Assembly: GCA_022605955.1 (NCBI GenBank)
Contig: JAKCOZ010000040.1
Location: forward strand, 3,286,001 to 3,350,000
Source of the DNA: Rallus limicola
Lineage: Eukaryota > Chordata > Aves > Gruiformes > Rallidae
Direction: 5' to 3'
DNA: 64,000 nucleotides
Shown here: piece by piece, positions 1 to 11,800 of the stretch
Position numbering within the stretch: the stretch's first letter is position 1
Layout: each line of letters begins with the position of its first letter
Translations under genes and position numbers: made by a program
The notes under the pieces: model-generated
What the model was told of the DNA's origin: nothing
Seen by the model: the letters and a program-made list of their open reading frames with translations, nothing else
The model's database searches: none

Positions 1-1925
1 AGGTTCAGCTGCTGCCCCAGTGCGGCCCCACAGGCAGCCCCAGATGTGTTGGCAGCTTGGGGGGTGCTGCAGTGGGACCCGTGCCCGCCATGCCTTGCCA
101 TCCATGCCAGACAAAGCGTCTCATCCTGCCCTCCCCAGTGGTGGGAGCCTGCCCAGGGAAGGGTGGTGCAGCCCAGAGATGCCCCCCACCTCCTGCCACC
201 AACTGCCCATGTCCCTCCCTGCCCCCTCCTTGCCCAGAGCACATGCATATGAGAGGCCTCGCAGCCGCACAGAGCAATAAGAGACCTTTGCCCCACCCCA
301 ACCCCCGCAGCCCCTCACCCTGGGAACTGTCAGCCTCCCTTCCCTGCCTTGTCCTGCTCCCATCCCCAGCCACCGTCCCTGGGGCGAGGGGCCGGGCACC
401 CCCAGACGCATGTTGTATCCCCATGGCACCAGGTCCGAGGGGGATGAGGGACACCTGGGAGACCCCCCAGCAGGGAGGGCTGATTTTGGTTCGGTTTGGG
501 TTTGTGTTTTTTTTTTCCTTCCCCAAAGATTTTTAATATTTAAAAACTGTTGTTGGTGGGATGCTGACCCTCCGTCCCCATGACAGGGGCACCACAGGCT
601 GCAGCTTCCAGCTTGGCACAAAGTGACCAAACCAGGATGAATTCCTGGAATGTCTCAGCCCCAGGACCTGTGGATTTTGTCAGCACTAAGTTCCCAGCTG
701 AGAAATTGTCACTGTTCCTGTGGCTTTTTCTTTCTTTCTTTTTTTTTTTTTTTTTCCTTTTTTAAACTTTTATTTCTTTTTATAAGCTGGGCTGGAAATT
801 TTTCACCTAAATGTCTTTTAGGTGAGACACGATGCTGGCAGCTGTGGCGAGCATGCTGGAGCCAGAGGGATTTTGCTGGTTCTGCCCCCAGACCCACCCC
901 CAGCTCCACGGCCATGGCCAGAGGTTTTGGTTTTCTGTGTGGATTTGCCTGATCATGGTGCTGGGAGCCCCAGCCCTGATGGGAACAAAATGTTTCAGTT
1001 TTAGTGAAACACCCTTCTGCCCTCTGCCATGGCATGGCATGGCACAGCACGGCACCTGTGGGGATGCTCCCACATGTCTTGGGGCAAGCCGGGCTGGGGG
1101 CTGGCACTGGACTCAGCCTTGCAGCTCATCAGCACAGTGTCACCCAGCTTCTTGTCCGGGTGATGTATCCCAGCACCTTCCCCATGTGTCCCATTGGGCG
1201 GTGCTCCTCCCCCACTGTGATCTGCCGTCACTGGGAGGGTCTCATGGAGCTGTTGAGTTGCCAGCTGCACCCCTGCTGTGTGCTGCTGGTGAGATGCCCG
1301 GCCTGCCCTCATGCATTGCTGGATCCCCTCACCCCCCTGGCACCCCTTGGCCAACTGTGTGTGTCCCAGCTCGGAGGAGGCTGTATGTGTTCCGAGCCAG
1401 TTTCCTGAGATGGTGGTCAGTGAGGACAGGGGTCCCTGGCCCTGCCAGCGCCCACGGCACCCTGGTGCCACCACACAGAGGATGGGTTTCACAGGGTGCA
1501 AGGAGCTGGGGAGCACAGCTGGTCACGGCACCGGTCCGACATGGCCACGCCAGCAGCACCCTGGCAGCATACAGGATGCAGCAGCTGCCCCAACCTGCCG
1601 GATTCAGCTGCTCGGACCTTCCCCACGTGTGGCCAGGGCAGCGCCCACAGACCCCTCCTGGATTTGGGGTGGCCAGTGGATGCTGGCGCTCAGCAGGGCA
1701 TGTGCTGTGCCCGGCTCAGAGGACTCTGCTGTTTTATATCGTCTCTTGCGTAGTTTAAGGCTGTATTTACACACGATCATGTACCAGCGTAGGGCTCCCC
1801 GACCCCAGCGGGGTTCTTCCACGCCGATGGGATTTCTTGTTGGTTCCTCCCGGGCCAAGCCCGTCCCTTCGGACTCCCATGTAGCACCGACCCTCTTTTA
1901 CAGTAAACTTGAACCTTTATATCGT
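1..1925 (+). other. Probable 3' UTR of upstream plus-strand gene (IGFBP4 by synteny)
   Basis: No plausible coding exon is visible here. The stretch has T-rich runs (about 507-520 and 724-762), AU-rich patches such as the one near 532-546, and near its right end a variant poly(A) signal AGTAAA at 1902-1907. In human the gene left of TNS4 is IGFBP4, transcribed toward TNS4, so a long IGFBP4 3' UTR is the natural explanation. This is inference from gene order: no IGFBP4 coding sequence lies in the window to confirm it. The right boundary is a guess from the signal. It could instead be plain intergenic DNA. Confidence 0.35.
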
Positions 1926-3594
1926 CAAAAAGAAGGAAAAAGGAAAGGTAATTACTGTGTTCAGTTACCCTGGTATCACTGTGTTTGTGTGGTGTCTGCA
2001 TCGCTTTAAAGAAACGCAAAGAGGGAGTGGGGGGTTTGTGGGGCTCCTTGGCTGTGCCGGGGGGGGGGGGCTGGACTGCAGCAGAACTGGAAGTGGGAAA
2101 AATGCCTGAGCTGAGAGCGTCTGGTTTGTGGATCCCGGGACCTGGCTGTGGGAGCAGGGTCAGTGCCTGAGCTCAACAGCATTCACAGCTGTGGGGCTCC
2201 AGGGCCTCGCTGCGTGTGGGGACAGGCTCAGCCTCCCCGGGTACCTGGTTCCACCCCAGCCTGGGGGATGCTGTGCTGGGTTTGGGGCTCAGCAGCCCCG
2301 AAAAGCCAGACGACCCCAGGAAGAGCCATGCTGAGCAGGGCTGGGTTTTGTCCGGCTCCAGGCAAGGGCAGGAGGATTGTCACTGCAGGGGCAGGACTGT
2401 CACTGCTGTCCCTGCTTGGGGCGCAGAGCACTGGCGGGCAGCGCCAGGCTGGGGCGAGATGCTGGATGGGCATCAGGGTTCAGCAGAGGACAGGGACAGG
2501 CACTGGCTTGTGCCAGGCGACGTGCTGGTGGCTGGCTGTGCTGCCAGCCTTGCAGAGCTGCAGGCTGTTACACGTGTGCATGTGCACGTCGGTGCTGGTG
2601 TGCACTGAGCATCCCTGGCTCTACTGGGTGTTTTGGGAGGGTGTTGTGGGGGTGGGAGATGCCCCAGTGAGGGGATGCTGTTGGCCCTGCTCCTCGGCTG
2701 AGTCTGGTCATGGCTCAGCTTTCCTGGCGTCTGCAGGATGGCTGGGAGGTGGCACTGCCAGGAGTTGGATGTCCGGGTCCCCAGTGGTGTCGTGTGGGGC
2801 TGGTGCTGGCTGACACTCTGGTTCCTGGAGCTAGGAGGCTGGCAGTGCTGGGGGTTGTGCAAACAACCCCATGGCCCCGACCCGAAGGCAGCCATCCGTC
2901 CGCAGCCGATGGAGACAAGTGCAGCAATTTGCTGGTGCAGCAGATCAGGCTGGGCCAGGGAAGATGCCAGCTGTCCTGGAGCTTGGCCCAGCACCCCGGC
3001 CCGGCGGGTGCCCGGGGCTGGGGCTTCTTCTGGGGGTCCCTCCAGCTGCTCCCAGGCTGGGGGCATCAGGCTGGGCTGGGGAAGTGACCCAGCTGGAGAG
3101 ACGTGTGTGCACATGTGTGCATTTGGCAAGGGCACTGCTGAGCTGTTGGAGACGGTGGCATGAATGCCATGGGGTCCAGGTGGTTGTTGGCCCCTTCCCA
3201 TGACAACTGCAGACCCACCTGCCCCCTGACGCTGCCATGCTGCTGCTCCATCTCATTGGCCGAGGGAGGGATGTGGCCCTGTCAACTCCTATGTCACTAG
3301 AAAGCCAGTGGCAGGAGGAAACCAAACCCTCCCCCATACTCCATGTGTCAAGAAGCACTGGGAGCTGGGACCTCCAGGCAGGGCTGTGCTGGGCAGCCTG
3401 GGCAGCACCATGTTGTGTCAGGACAGCAGAGGGATGGGGAGGTGGGTGGTGATGCTGACCTCCCCTGCAGTGTCCAGTGTTGGGTCTGTGTCCCCAGGGA
3501 GCAAAGCCCTGCACCCTCGCCACCTGCGCTTGCCGGCGGCTCCTGTCCCCTGCACAGGACACAGATGTTCCTGTGGATGCTGCGCTCTGTGTGT

Positions 3595-3611
3595 CACACA
3601 CACACACACAC
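3595..3611. repeat. (CA)n microsatellite
   Basis: About eight uninterrupted CA dinucleotides, followed by a degenerate CGTG/CACG-rich stretch to about 3635. Confidence 0.9.
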
Positions 3612-4034
3612 GTGTCCACGCACCCACACGCGTGGTGGGCAGTCGCTGCTGAGATCTGTGTCCCGACCTCTGGGGACAGCCTGGCCACATGCCACGGCAT
3701 CTGTGGCTTTTGGGGCTGTGGAGCATCGTCTGCCGGCTGCCAGAATTGACCCCCTGAGCCCAGCCAGGACAGCGCCTGGGTTACAACATGGCTGGAACTG
3801 GACCCAGGAACCAGAACCTAGAGCTGCGCTTCCAGGAAGCCTGGAACAAGCTCTGGAAGCCACGAGGAGCTCGGAGAATTGTTTGTTTTTTCCTGAATCC
3901 AGGTGGTTTTGGCTGAACTGCCCCTGTGGTGCCTGTGCTCTGGCTGTGCTGCCCTGGAAAAGGGTTTTCAATGGATTAGAATTCCACAGGCGCTTGGCTG
4001 TGGGGCCGCTCGCCTACCCACGTGGTCCTGCAGC

Positions 4035-4069
4035 GGGGAAGGGGGGCGGGGGGGGGGTTGGAGGGGGGA
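4035..4069 (+). other. G-quadruplex-prone G tract
   Basis: Successive G runs of 4, 6, about 10, 2 and 6 on the plus strand, separated by one- or two-base loops, fit the G3+N1-7 quadruplex rule. It lies about 1.7 kb past the end of TNS4 and is not in any recognised transcript. Confidence 0.6.
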
Positions 4070-5659
4070 GCACCCATCACCCTGTGCTAGGACAATGAGC
4101 CCTCCGGCTGGGCCTGCTGGGAGGAGCTGGGGGGATGCTGCAGGGTGCTGGGGCCCGGGGGCAGCATCACGACCACCCCAAAGCCAAACCGTGGGGGGCT
4201 GGGGGTCGCTCCATGCCTGATGCAGCGGTCAAGCAGCATCATGCCCAACACGATGGGGTGAAGCAGCAGCGCTGGGCCCGCAGCCTTATCAGCGCTAATT
4301 AAGAGCCGGTTAATGAGAGGAGCTCCTTGCGCGGCGGTGGCTCTGCCCTTATTTACGGGCAGCGGGATGCGAGCGGGATGCGGGGCAGGGCCGGGCCGGG
4401 CGGTGTCGTGCGGGGGCCCCTTGCCGGCTGCAGCCCGCACTGCAGCGAGTCACATCCTGCACCCCCCGGGGGGCTGGGGATACACAAGGACGGGGTTGGG
4501 GCTTAACTGCCAGTGATCCTGGGGAGCCGTGTCCCCCCCCCCACCCCGGGAAGGGAAGATGCTGCGCTGCAGCACAATGGGGACAGCAGTGGCATGCAGA
4601 GCCCATGGCATCACTGGTGTCACCAGCATCACCAGGCGCTGGGCTTTGGTGGAGCAGAGCTGGGGGCAGAGGAATGGGGTGGGGGGGGGTCCCTTGGTTT
4701 CCCTGGGTGCTCCCCTCACTCCAGTATCTGGTTTTCATGGCCCAAGAGCTGCTGCAGCTGGGCCCTGTACCAGCGCCTTGCTGGAGCAGGATGAGTTCTC
4801 CATGCGCGTGGCGGGGACGTGCATTCCTGCTGCGCGAACCTCTCGGCAGCGTTTGGGGTGAGGGAGAAGACCCACTGCTTTACTGGGAGTACCCTGGGGC
4901 CGGCTCGTTAGCACGGGGTCCCAAATTAACACCATGTCGAGGCGCCAGGGAAGCGTGTACTGAGGACGCGGTGCAGGATGGGCTCGGAGCCACTGCCCCG
5001 CTCCGCGGTCGCGTCGAGAGCCGAATCTTCATCTGGTGTAAATCACAACAGCGCCGCTCTCCACGAGGCTGCGCCAATTTACGTCATCGAGGACCTGGCC
5101 CAACTCCGGCCGAGTCATTTCCAAAAACCCCATGTTTCACTGTCATGAAAATGTCAACATTGATTTCGCAGCTCGCAGTGGCGCTGGGGCTGAGCTGACC
5201 CCGCGTCACAAAAAGGGGTAGAGGAACGGGCCAGCTCCAGGCAGAGAGAAGCCGCCTTTGGGTGCCTCTCGCAGGGGTGCGCAGCAGAGCCCGGTGACTC
5301 TGTGCCTCCATCTCCAAAACTGCCCCTGCATCCCTGCATCATTCGCAGGGGGGTGAGTCCCCCAGTCCTGCACCAGATCCCCTCCCGCAGCACTGGGGGG
5401 GGTGGGTTAGGGCTGAGTCCCCAGAGCTGGGAGCTTGGCTCAGCACCCCAAGGAGAAACCTGCCAGTGGGAATCACAGCCCGAACTTTTCAGCCCTGCAG
5501 AGCACTGGGAAGGGCGCGGGGGCTGCGGGAGGCGGTAGTGCCCTGCAGTGAGTGGCATCCCCCACCACCACCCTCCCAGCTCCAGTCCCAGAGAGCTGCC
5601 ACCCCTCACCAGGCACCACGGTGAGTGCTGCCAGGCAATGCCCACGGAAGGTCCATGAG

Positions 5660-5769
5660 GAAAGACTCATCAAAACATTTATCTGTGATGTATGTAACAA
5701 AAATAGATAAATACAAGACCCTGGCGCTGGTGGGGGGCACCCCCTGAGCTGTCCTGGGGTCTCTGTCCC
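5660..5769 (-). other. TNS4: TNS4 3' UTR (probable, short)
   Basis: No AATAAA is seen on the minus strand for several kilobases after the TNS4 stop. The nearest candidate is the variant GATAAA at 5678-5683, about 90 bases past the stop. A 3' UTR of roughly 100 bases is therefore inferred; a longer one with another variant signal is possible. Confidence 0.35.
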
Positions 5770-5899
5770 CTATGGCGCTGGCAGCAGCTGGCAGAGAAGG
5801 TCGATGACGAGTGATGCTGGCTGCACCACGTCGTACTCTGCAAACAGGTGACAGAGGTTCTCCGAATCTGTCTGGCTTTTGGCCACGAACCCAAAGATC
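5770..5899 (-). CDS. TNS4: TNS4 terminal coding exon, PTB end and stop
   Basis: Residues 687-729 and TAG. It contains [20 protein letters not shown] and [15 protein letters not shown], matching the human C-terminus. The last residues LLPAP differ from the human tail. Confidence 0.97.
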
Positions 5900-8800
5900 C
5901 TTGGGAAAAAGGAGAGAGAGAGTGATGTTCTTCACATCCTGAAATGCACTCCCACCAGCCCCGGCCACAAGCCAAAGCCCCACTCCAGCAGTTCCACCCT
6001 GGCCTGTTCCCTGGTCACGTTTGCTTGGATGCGAAACAGCCGGAGAAGCATTTCTGGCGGGGCTCCCCCAGCCGTGAAAAGCCTCTTGGACTCAAGGTAG
6101 AGCCAGATATAAACTCCCTTCCCAAGCCTGGAGTGAGCGAGTAGCTGGGCGGGCGGACGGATTTGGACAGGGGCTTTGTACACAGGGGGATGCAGAGAAC
6201 TGGGCTTAGCTGAGCCTCCGGTCAAACCCTGCAGAGCAAACCCCCCCTTAAAGCTTCACCCGTCTGTCTCATGTCCCATCCTGCCATCACAGTGACTCTC
6301 ACCACGTCCCCCTGTCGTTTTTAAGCTTTGCCTCTTTGTTCCCCATGTGCTGTGGGGGCAGTGAGGCTGGGCCAAGGCAGCGCTTCCCCCCCATCCCGAG
6401 CCCCCCACCGACGCATCAGCTGTGGGACATCCCCTCGCGGGTCTCACCTCGAGGACTTGCAGTACTTCTGCCACCTGCGGGGAGAGCAAATTGGGTGACA
6501 CTTAACTCAATCCATTGGCTGCCACGGTCAGGCAGCACCCAAGCGCCTCGAGCCCTGGGCAGGGGCACGGGTTGGGGAGCAGTGTGGCTGTGCTGGGGAC
6601 AGTGGGGACACGAGCATCATGCGATGGCTCCGACCAGCACGGTACCCTCAGCCCTGCGAAGCAGCCAGTAACTCACTTTCTGTTCTCAGGGTCCATCCCG
6701 CAAAACCTGATGGCGGCCAGGGGGTAATGTCGCCTGAAGAAGACCCTGTTTGGGGGGAGGGAAGAGTGCAGTGTTACAGGGGGGAAGTGCCAGGGCTGAG
6801 CTGGGGCGAGAAGCAGGATTCTGTGAATTCAACCCCACTCGAGCTGTTGCAGCTGCTGGGAATGGGGCTGTGGGGATGGGGCTGTGGGGCTCCTGCTCCC
6901 CTGAGGCTGGCCACCAAGCCAGCAGCTGTCACAGCACTGGCAGCTCTTGGGTTCAGCTGGGCTCCGCTTCCTGCTGCCGCGAAGTGGCCACAGCATCACA
7001 CCCTGCGGCCTCAACAGCCGGGATTGGGTCAGTCCCTGGCTCGCGACACGGATCTGTCCCAGCGGGACAGGCTTCCTTGTCATGCTGCAAACCAGCATGC
7101 CAGCAGGCTGAGCACTGCGCTACCAGTGCCCTTCAGCTCCTCAGCACCCAGTGCCCGTGAACCCTCAGCCGTGGCTGCAGCGCAACGGCACCGTCCCTAT
7201 CCCCACCCTGCCCGGGCGGCTCTTACTTCCTCTGGACGTCCGTCAGCGTGACGCCCTGCTCACTGACTCGGAAGAGCACCAGGATGGGAGTGGGCAGCGT
7301 CTCCAGCTCAAAGGTGGAGGAGATGGCTTTCTGGATGGCCGGGCCTCCTGTGAGCGTCTCCATGTTCACCGAGTTGAGGTACAAGACGTTGCACACTGTG
7401 AGGGCAGCACAGAGCCTGGCTCAGCGCTGTGCCAGCACGTGCAGCACCGAGCGCAGCGGGGCTGGGGCCGGGCATCACCTCGGACACCCGGACACGTGTC
7501 TGTGGGTCAGGTTTGTTTGGATGAAATTGGGAGATCTGGTGAGTCAGAAATTCTTCACAAATTTATCCTGGTTTTACTTTGATTCTCTGTGCTAATTGTT
7601 TGAAAAGTCAAAGGATTTAATTTCCGGTTTCTAAATGTCACATTTGGGGTATTTTGGGGTTTTTTTGTTTGTTACATATTTCCTTTAATGAAAAGCAGAA
7701 GCAGCTCAAGCCAACTAAGGGCCGAAGCCAACCTAAAACATGACATTTCAGGCTGATGGAGCTGTTCGAAGCGCTGCTCTGGGTCAAGCTAAACTTTTCA
7801 GCTTGCCAACTTATTTTTCAGAATTTCCAGCAAAACAAAGTGGTTCCTGACTCCCCCAGCTGCACCGTGACCCATCCACAGCCTCTCCTGCCCGTCGCTC
7901 TCCGCTCTCACCCACAGCCAACCCACTGCTGCACCCAGGCTGGGGGCACATGGGGAGCAAAGACCCTTCCCCATCCTTTCTACACGTCTCCCATCGGGTG
8001 CCTCAGCAATTCCCCTGGCCCCCGATGGCCCCGTCCCTCTTCCAGCACCTCCATATGTCCAGCACCCATCACTTCAATACCCGGGTTGAGGCCAAACAGG
8101 AGAGGGGCTTAAAAATCAGGGCCATTGAAAGTTGTGGGTCTCTCATCAGCCTGGGCACCTCAAGAACTGTCTTCCCAAACTCTCCTTTGCTACCCCGAGG
8201 ACCAGAAGCCCTGCCTCTTTAGGAACAGCAGGATCCCTTGCAGGCCCTTGATGTGAAGAGAACTCAGGTGTCCCCAAGCTGGAGCCAGAGCCAGGAGGGG
8301 GGTGATGCCCCAGCACCCCCAGATGCGCTGGTGTGACCTGCTTGGCCCACAGCCAGTGCCAGCTCTTTGGCATCGGCTGCAAGAGGTGCCGGGGTGGATG
8401 TCATCCAAACCCAGAGCCCCGTGCTGGGTATAGGGAGGACTAAAGCCTGACGACTGGTGTGTGCCCAGGGCTCAGGCTGCTGGAACCTCGACCATGCTGG
8501 TGAGGGCAGCTCCGGTGCTCACCAGCAGTTTTCTTCAGCAGGGACAGGGGAGATTCGGGTCCAAAGTCAGGGCTGTCTTCTCCATCAGCGAGGTCTGTAT
8601 AGGGCAAAGAGAGGAGCTCAGGCTGTGCTGGGTCAGCACCACGTGAGATTCCTGACCTCCTCAAAGCCCAAGGGTTCAATTGCAAGGCTTTAGAGCAGTA
8701 ATTGATTTAGTTGTTCTCCATCTCCCTCTCCCAGCTCCCTCCAGCTCCCCACTCTGCCTTTCCCAACAGTCCCTTCACCACCACCTTGACAGTCTCCCAG

Positions 8801-11800
8801 GTCCCCTCCCCACCTTCAGCCAGGGCAATCAGTGCTGTTGTGGGGGAACCGAGCGATTCAGCCCCCTCCCATCCCCCTCTCCACAGCCCAGCTCAGAGCA
8901 TCTCTCCCTGCTCCAACACCTACCTCGGGTGGGGATGCTCAGCTTGCAAGGCAGTGCCAGTGGCGTGATGGCGTGCTGGTACACGAAGGCAGAAAGGCTC
9001 CCTGTGACACAGAACCGTGAGTCAGGGGGGTCCTGGTGCCCAAAATCTCCCACTCACACACCTCTGGCCCTGAAATGGTGTCCCAGGGACCTCAGAAATT
9101 GGTGGGAGGGAGCAAAGCTGAATTATATGGGGCCTCACAGCAACAAATGGGCATTTTCTCACACCCACCCCATGGCTCTGGTTTGGAGCTGGCCTGGCAG
9201 AGGGGTGTGGGCAGGGGCAAGGGCCTGGAGGGTCCCCAGGGCAGCGGGTGGGCAGCACCCTCACAGCAGGGTCCCAGAGCCACCCCAGTCCCAGCCAGCA
9301 CTTCCAGGGGCAACTGGAGACCTGGTACTGTCCTTACCAAAATACAGCTCCTCCTTGGCTCCTTTCAAGTGCACCCCTTTGGCAGAGGACTCGATGAGGA
9401 AGTGCCGGACGAGGTCACTGCTGTCATCACCTGGCAGTGGGATTGCAGACAGTGTCAGCACCCGCACAGCCGCTGCTTGGCCCCTCCATCCCCCATCCCT
9501 CCTTCCGCTCCCTCTGTGTGGGGACAGGCAGCATCACACACACAGACACAGCCCTGCAGCTTCCCCGCTGCTTTGGCCAAGCAAACCCCACCTTTCCCAG
9601 CACGTCCCAGTACCTGTCTGGCTGCCGGACGGACAGACAGCAACCTTCATTGCCAGCCCGAAGGACCCCCGGTACGACGTGCTGTCCCGCACAACGAACG
9701 TGCCTGGCTCCTTGTCCCTCAGCAGCTGGATCGCTGTCAGAGCACAGCAGAGCCTCAGCCAAGCAAAACAGGTGGAACCTCCCTGCTTCGTGGCTCAGCT
9801 GGGCTGATGCTCTCTCAGGGAGCTGCTCCTTGGCAGCAACGAGAGACGTGCAGGAGCGTGCGCTGAGGATGTGCATGTCCCTCCTGTGGGTACCAGCCGT
9901 GGTGCCCCGACACCCTGAGCAGCCCTGGCTCTGTCCTGTGGGTCCCTGCAGTCCCCTGGACAGATCCAGCCCTGCCTGGGAGGTGCTGAGCAGCAGCATG
10001 GAGGCAGAAGAAGCTTTACAGGGCTGGAGCGGGACAGAGGGGCGGTGTGTTTCTGATCCCCCCAGCCCTGCAAGTGGGTCTCTCCATCTGTGTCAGCCCC
10101 AGAATACTTTGAGCTGCCACCTCCATGTCCCCGGGCACCCAGCATGGGCAGAGCAGGACTGTGGTGCTGTGGGTGGCAGGACCCAGACTGGGGCCCTACA
10201 GAGAGAGGGTTGGACAGGGCTATCCCGGGTCCGGATGGGGCTATCCCAGGTCCAGATGGGACTATCCTGGGTCTGGATGGGGCTACCCTGGCCTCCTGAC
10301 ATACCTTGGTCCCGGGTGATGCTCGGCTTGAACCAGTACTTTGACGTGTCCATCACAAACTTCATGGTGGGCTGCCCAGCCCTGAGGGGACCTGCAAGAG
10401 ACCTTACGGCGTCAAGGCTGGCACGGAACCTGCAGAGCCCTCACAGCCAGCATCCTGAGCAGGGAGAGCCCTTGCCAAGATTTTTCCTTTCAGGCTGGCC
10501 AGGGTTGAAGCTGCGAGGTCTTTTTCCAATCCCTTTGATCAGAGTGTCCTCCCTGCTCCTGGGAATAATTCCTTCCCTCCCTTGGCAGACTGTGACGGGG
10601 CACAGAGAGGGATCCTGGCAGTGCCAGGCTGCCTGACCCCATGCTGGGCTGTGGGGATTTATGCTGCCTGAGGTTCTGGCACATAATGCTCTCATATGCT
10701 TCCCATAAGAATCTCAGTTAAAACCCTCTGCCAGGAGAGCTGACCCTGCCCATCTCCTCCAGAGAGCAGCCACCCCAGTTGTTCCCTTGAGTTCCCGTCT
10801 CTTTAGATGTCCTCCAGAGTGACCTGGGACCCCAACCCCTCCTCCCCTGGGTCTGGGCCTGAGTTAACATCCTCACACTCAGGCACTGTGAATATGTGAT
10901 CCTGCATCTCCTTGCTGCCCGGTGCTGAGCTGAAGCCCGTCAGGGTGGAACACTGCATTTCATGCAGGGCCATGAGCAAAGAGCCAGAGACCACCGCAGA
11001 GCCCTGTGGAGACACACCCAGGACCTCCAGCTCCAGCCAGGACCACCTGCCCTTTGCAACTATGACCCAAAGAGCAGAGTAGGCACCAGCGTTCTCCCCC
11101 TTTCCTGGCAGCTGGTGGGTTCTATGGCTTCTTCCCCCCAACCTGCCCTATGGCAGGGAGGTGACTTACTGTCCGAGGTGCAGGAGAGTGCTGGTGCTGA
11201 CAGTGCGGAGTTCAGGCCACCGAACTTTGAGCCCAGGCTGCAGCTGGGAGGGGGGCTCTGCTTGGCTGGGGTGCCTTTGGCCAGCCTGGAAGATGCATCT
11301 CCTTGTTCCAGGCACCCATTCACCAGCAGTACTGGAATGTCGTCGGGAGAGTTGAGGATGGAGGGGGGGCAGCTGCTGGCCTGTCCCTTCTGGGATGAGG
11401 AGGTGGTGGCTTTGGTGGAGCAGGCTGCCCTGGGCTGGTGAGGATGCAGACCAAGAGCTTCTCCAGAGTGAGACCTGGGGCTTGGGGACAGCAGGCAGGG
11501 GCTTCCTAGGGAGCTGGCGGGGGACACACATGCACTGGAGCAGCAGGCAGCAGAGTGACCATCCAAGTCGTCGGCATGGAGCGAGTGGGTGCTGCTGCAG
11601 GAGGGAGACCAGTGGGGTGGTTTAATCAGGGTGCGATGCACAGCCCACCCCCGAGACCACCCTAGGAAAGAGGTCTTGGACAGCAGGACGTGGGATAACC
11701 ACCTAGTGCCCCTTCCATCATCATCACCACCACCATCATTGTCATCACCATCCCAAGACTGGGACACAGGGTGGCATTTACCTTCCAAGGATGTAACTGG

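Larger units (their letters stand above)
1926..5660. other. Intergenic region between two convergent 3' ends
   Basis: GC-rich unique sequence with no exon-like open frame that joins to another. The many long frames are what random GC-rich DNA gives. It contains a C-independent G-run at about 2060-2070, a CA microsatellite at 3595-3611, a G-quadruplex-prone tract at 4035-4069, an AT-rich homeodomain- and GATA-like patch near 4285-4350, and a lower-GC block at 5025-5185 with a CRE-like motif. Confidence 0.6.

Noticed and set aside
8680..9807. 375-codon plus-strand ORF
   Set aside because: Antisense to TNS4 exons 5-7 and their introns; composition follows GC bias.
9437..10636. 399-codon plus-strand ORF
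   Set aside because: Antisense to TNS4 SH2 exons and introns; the minus strand is clearly coding.
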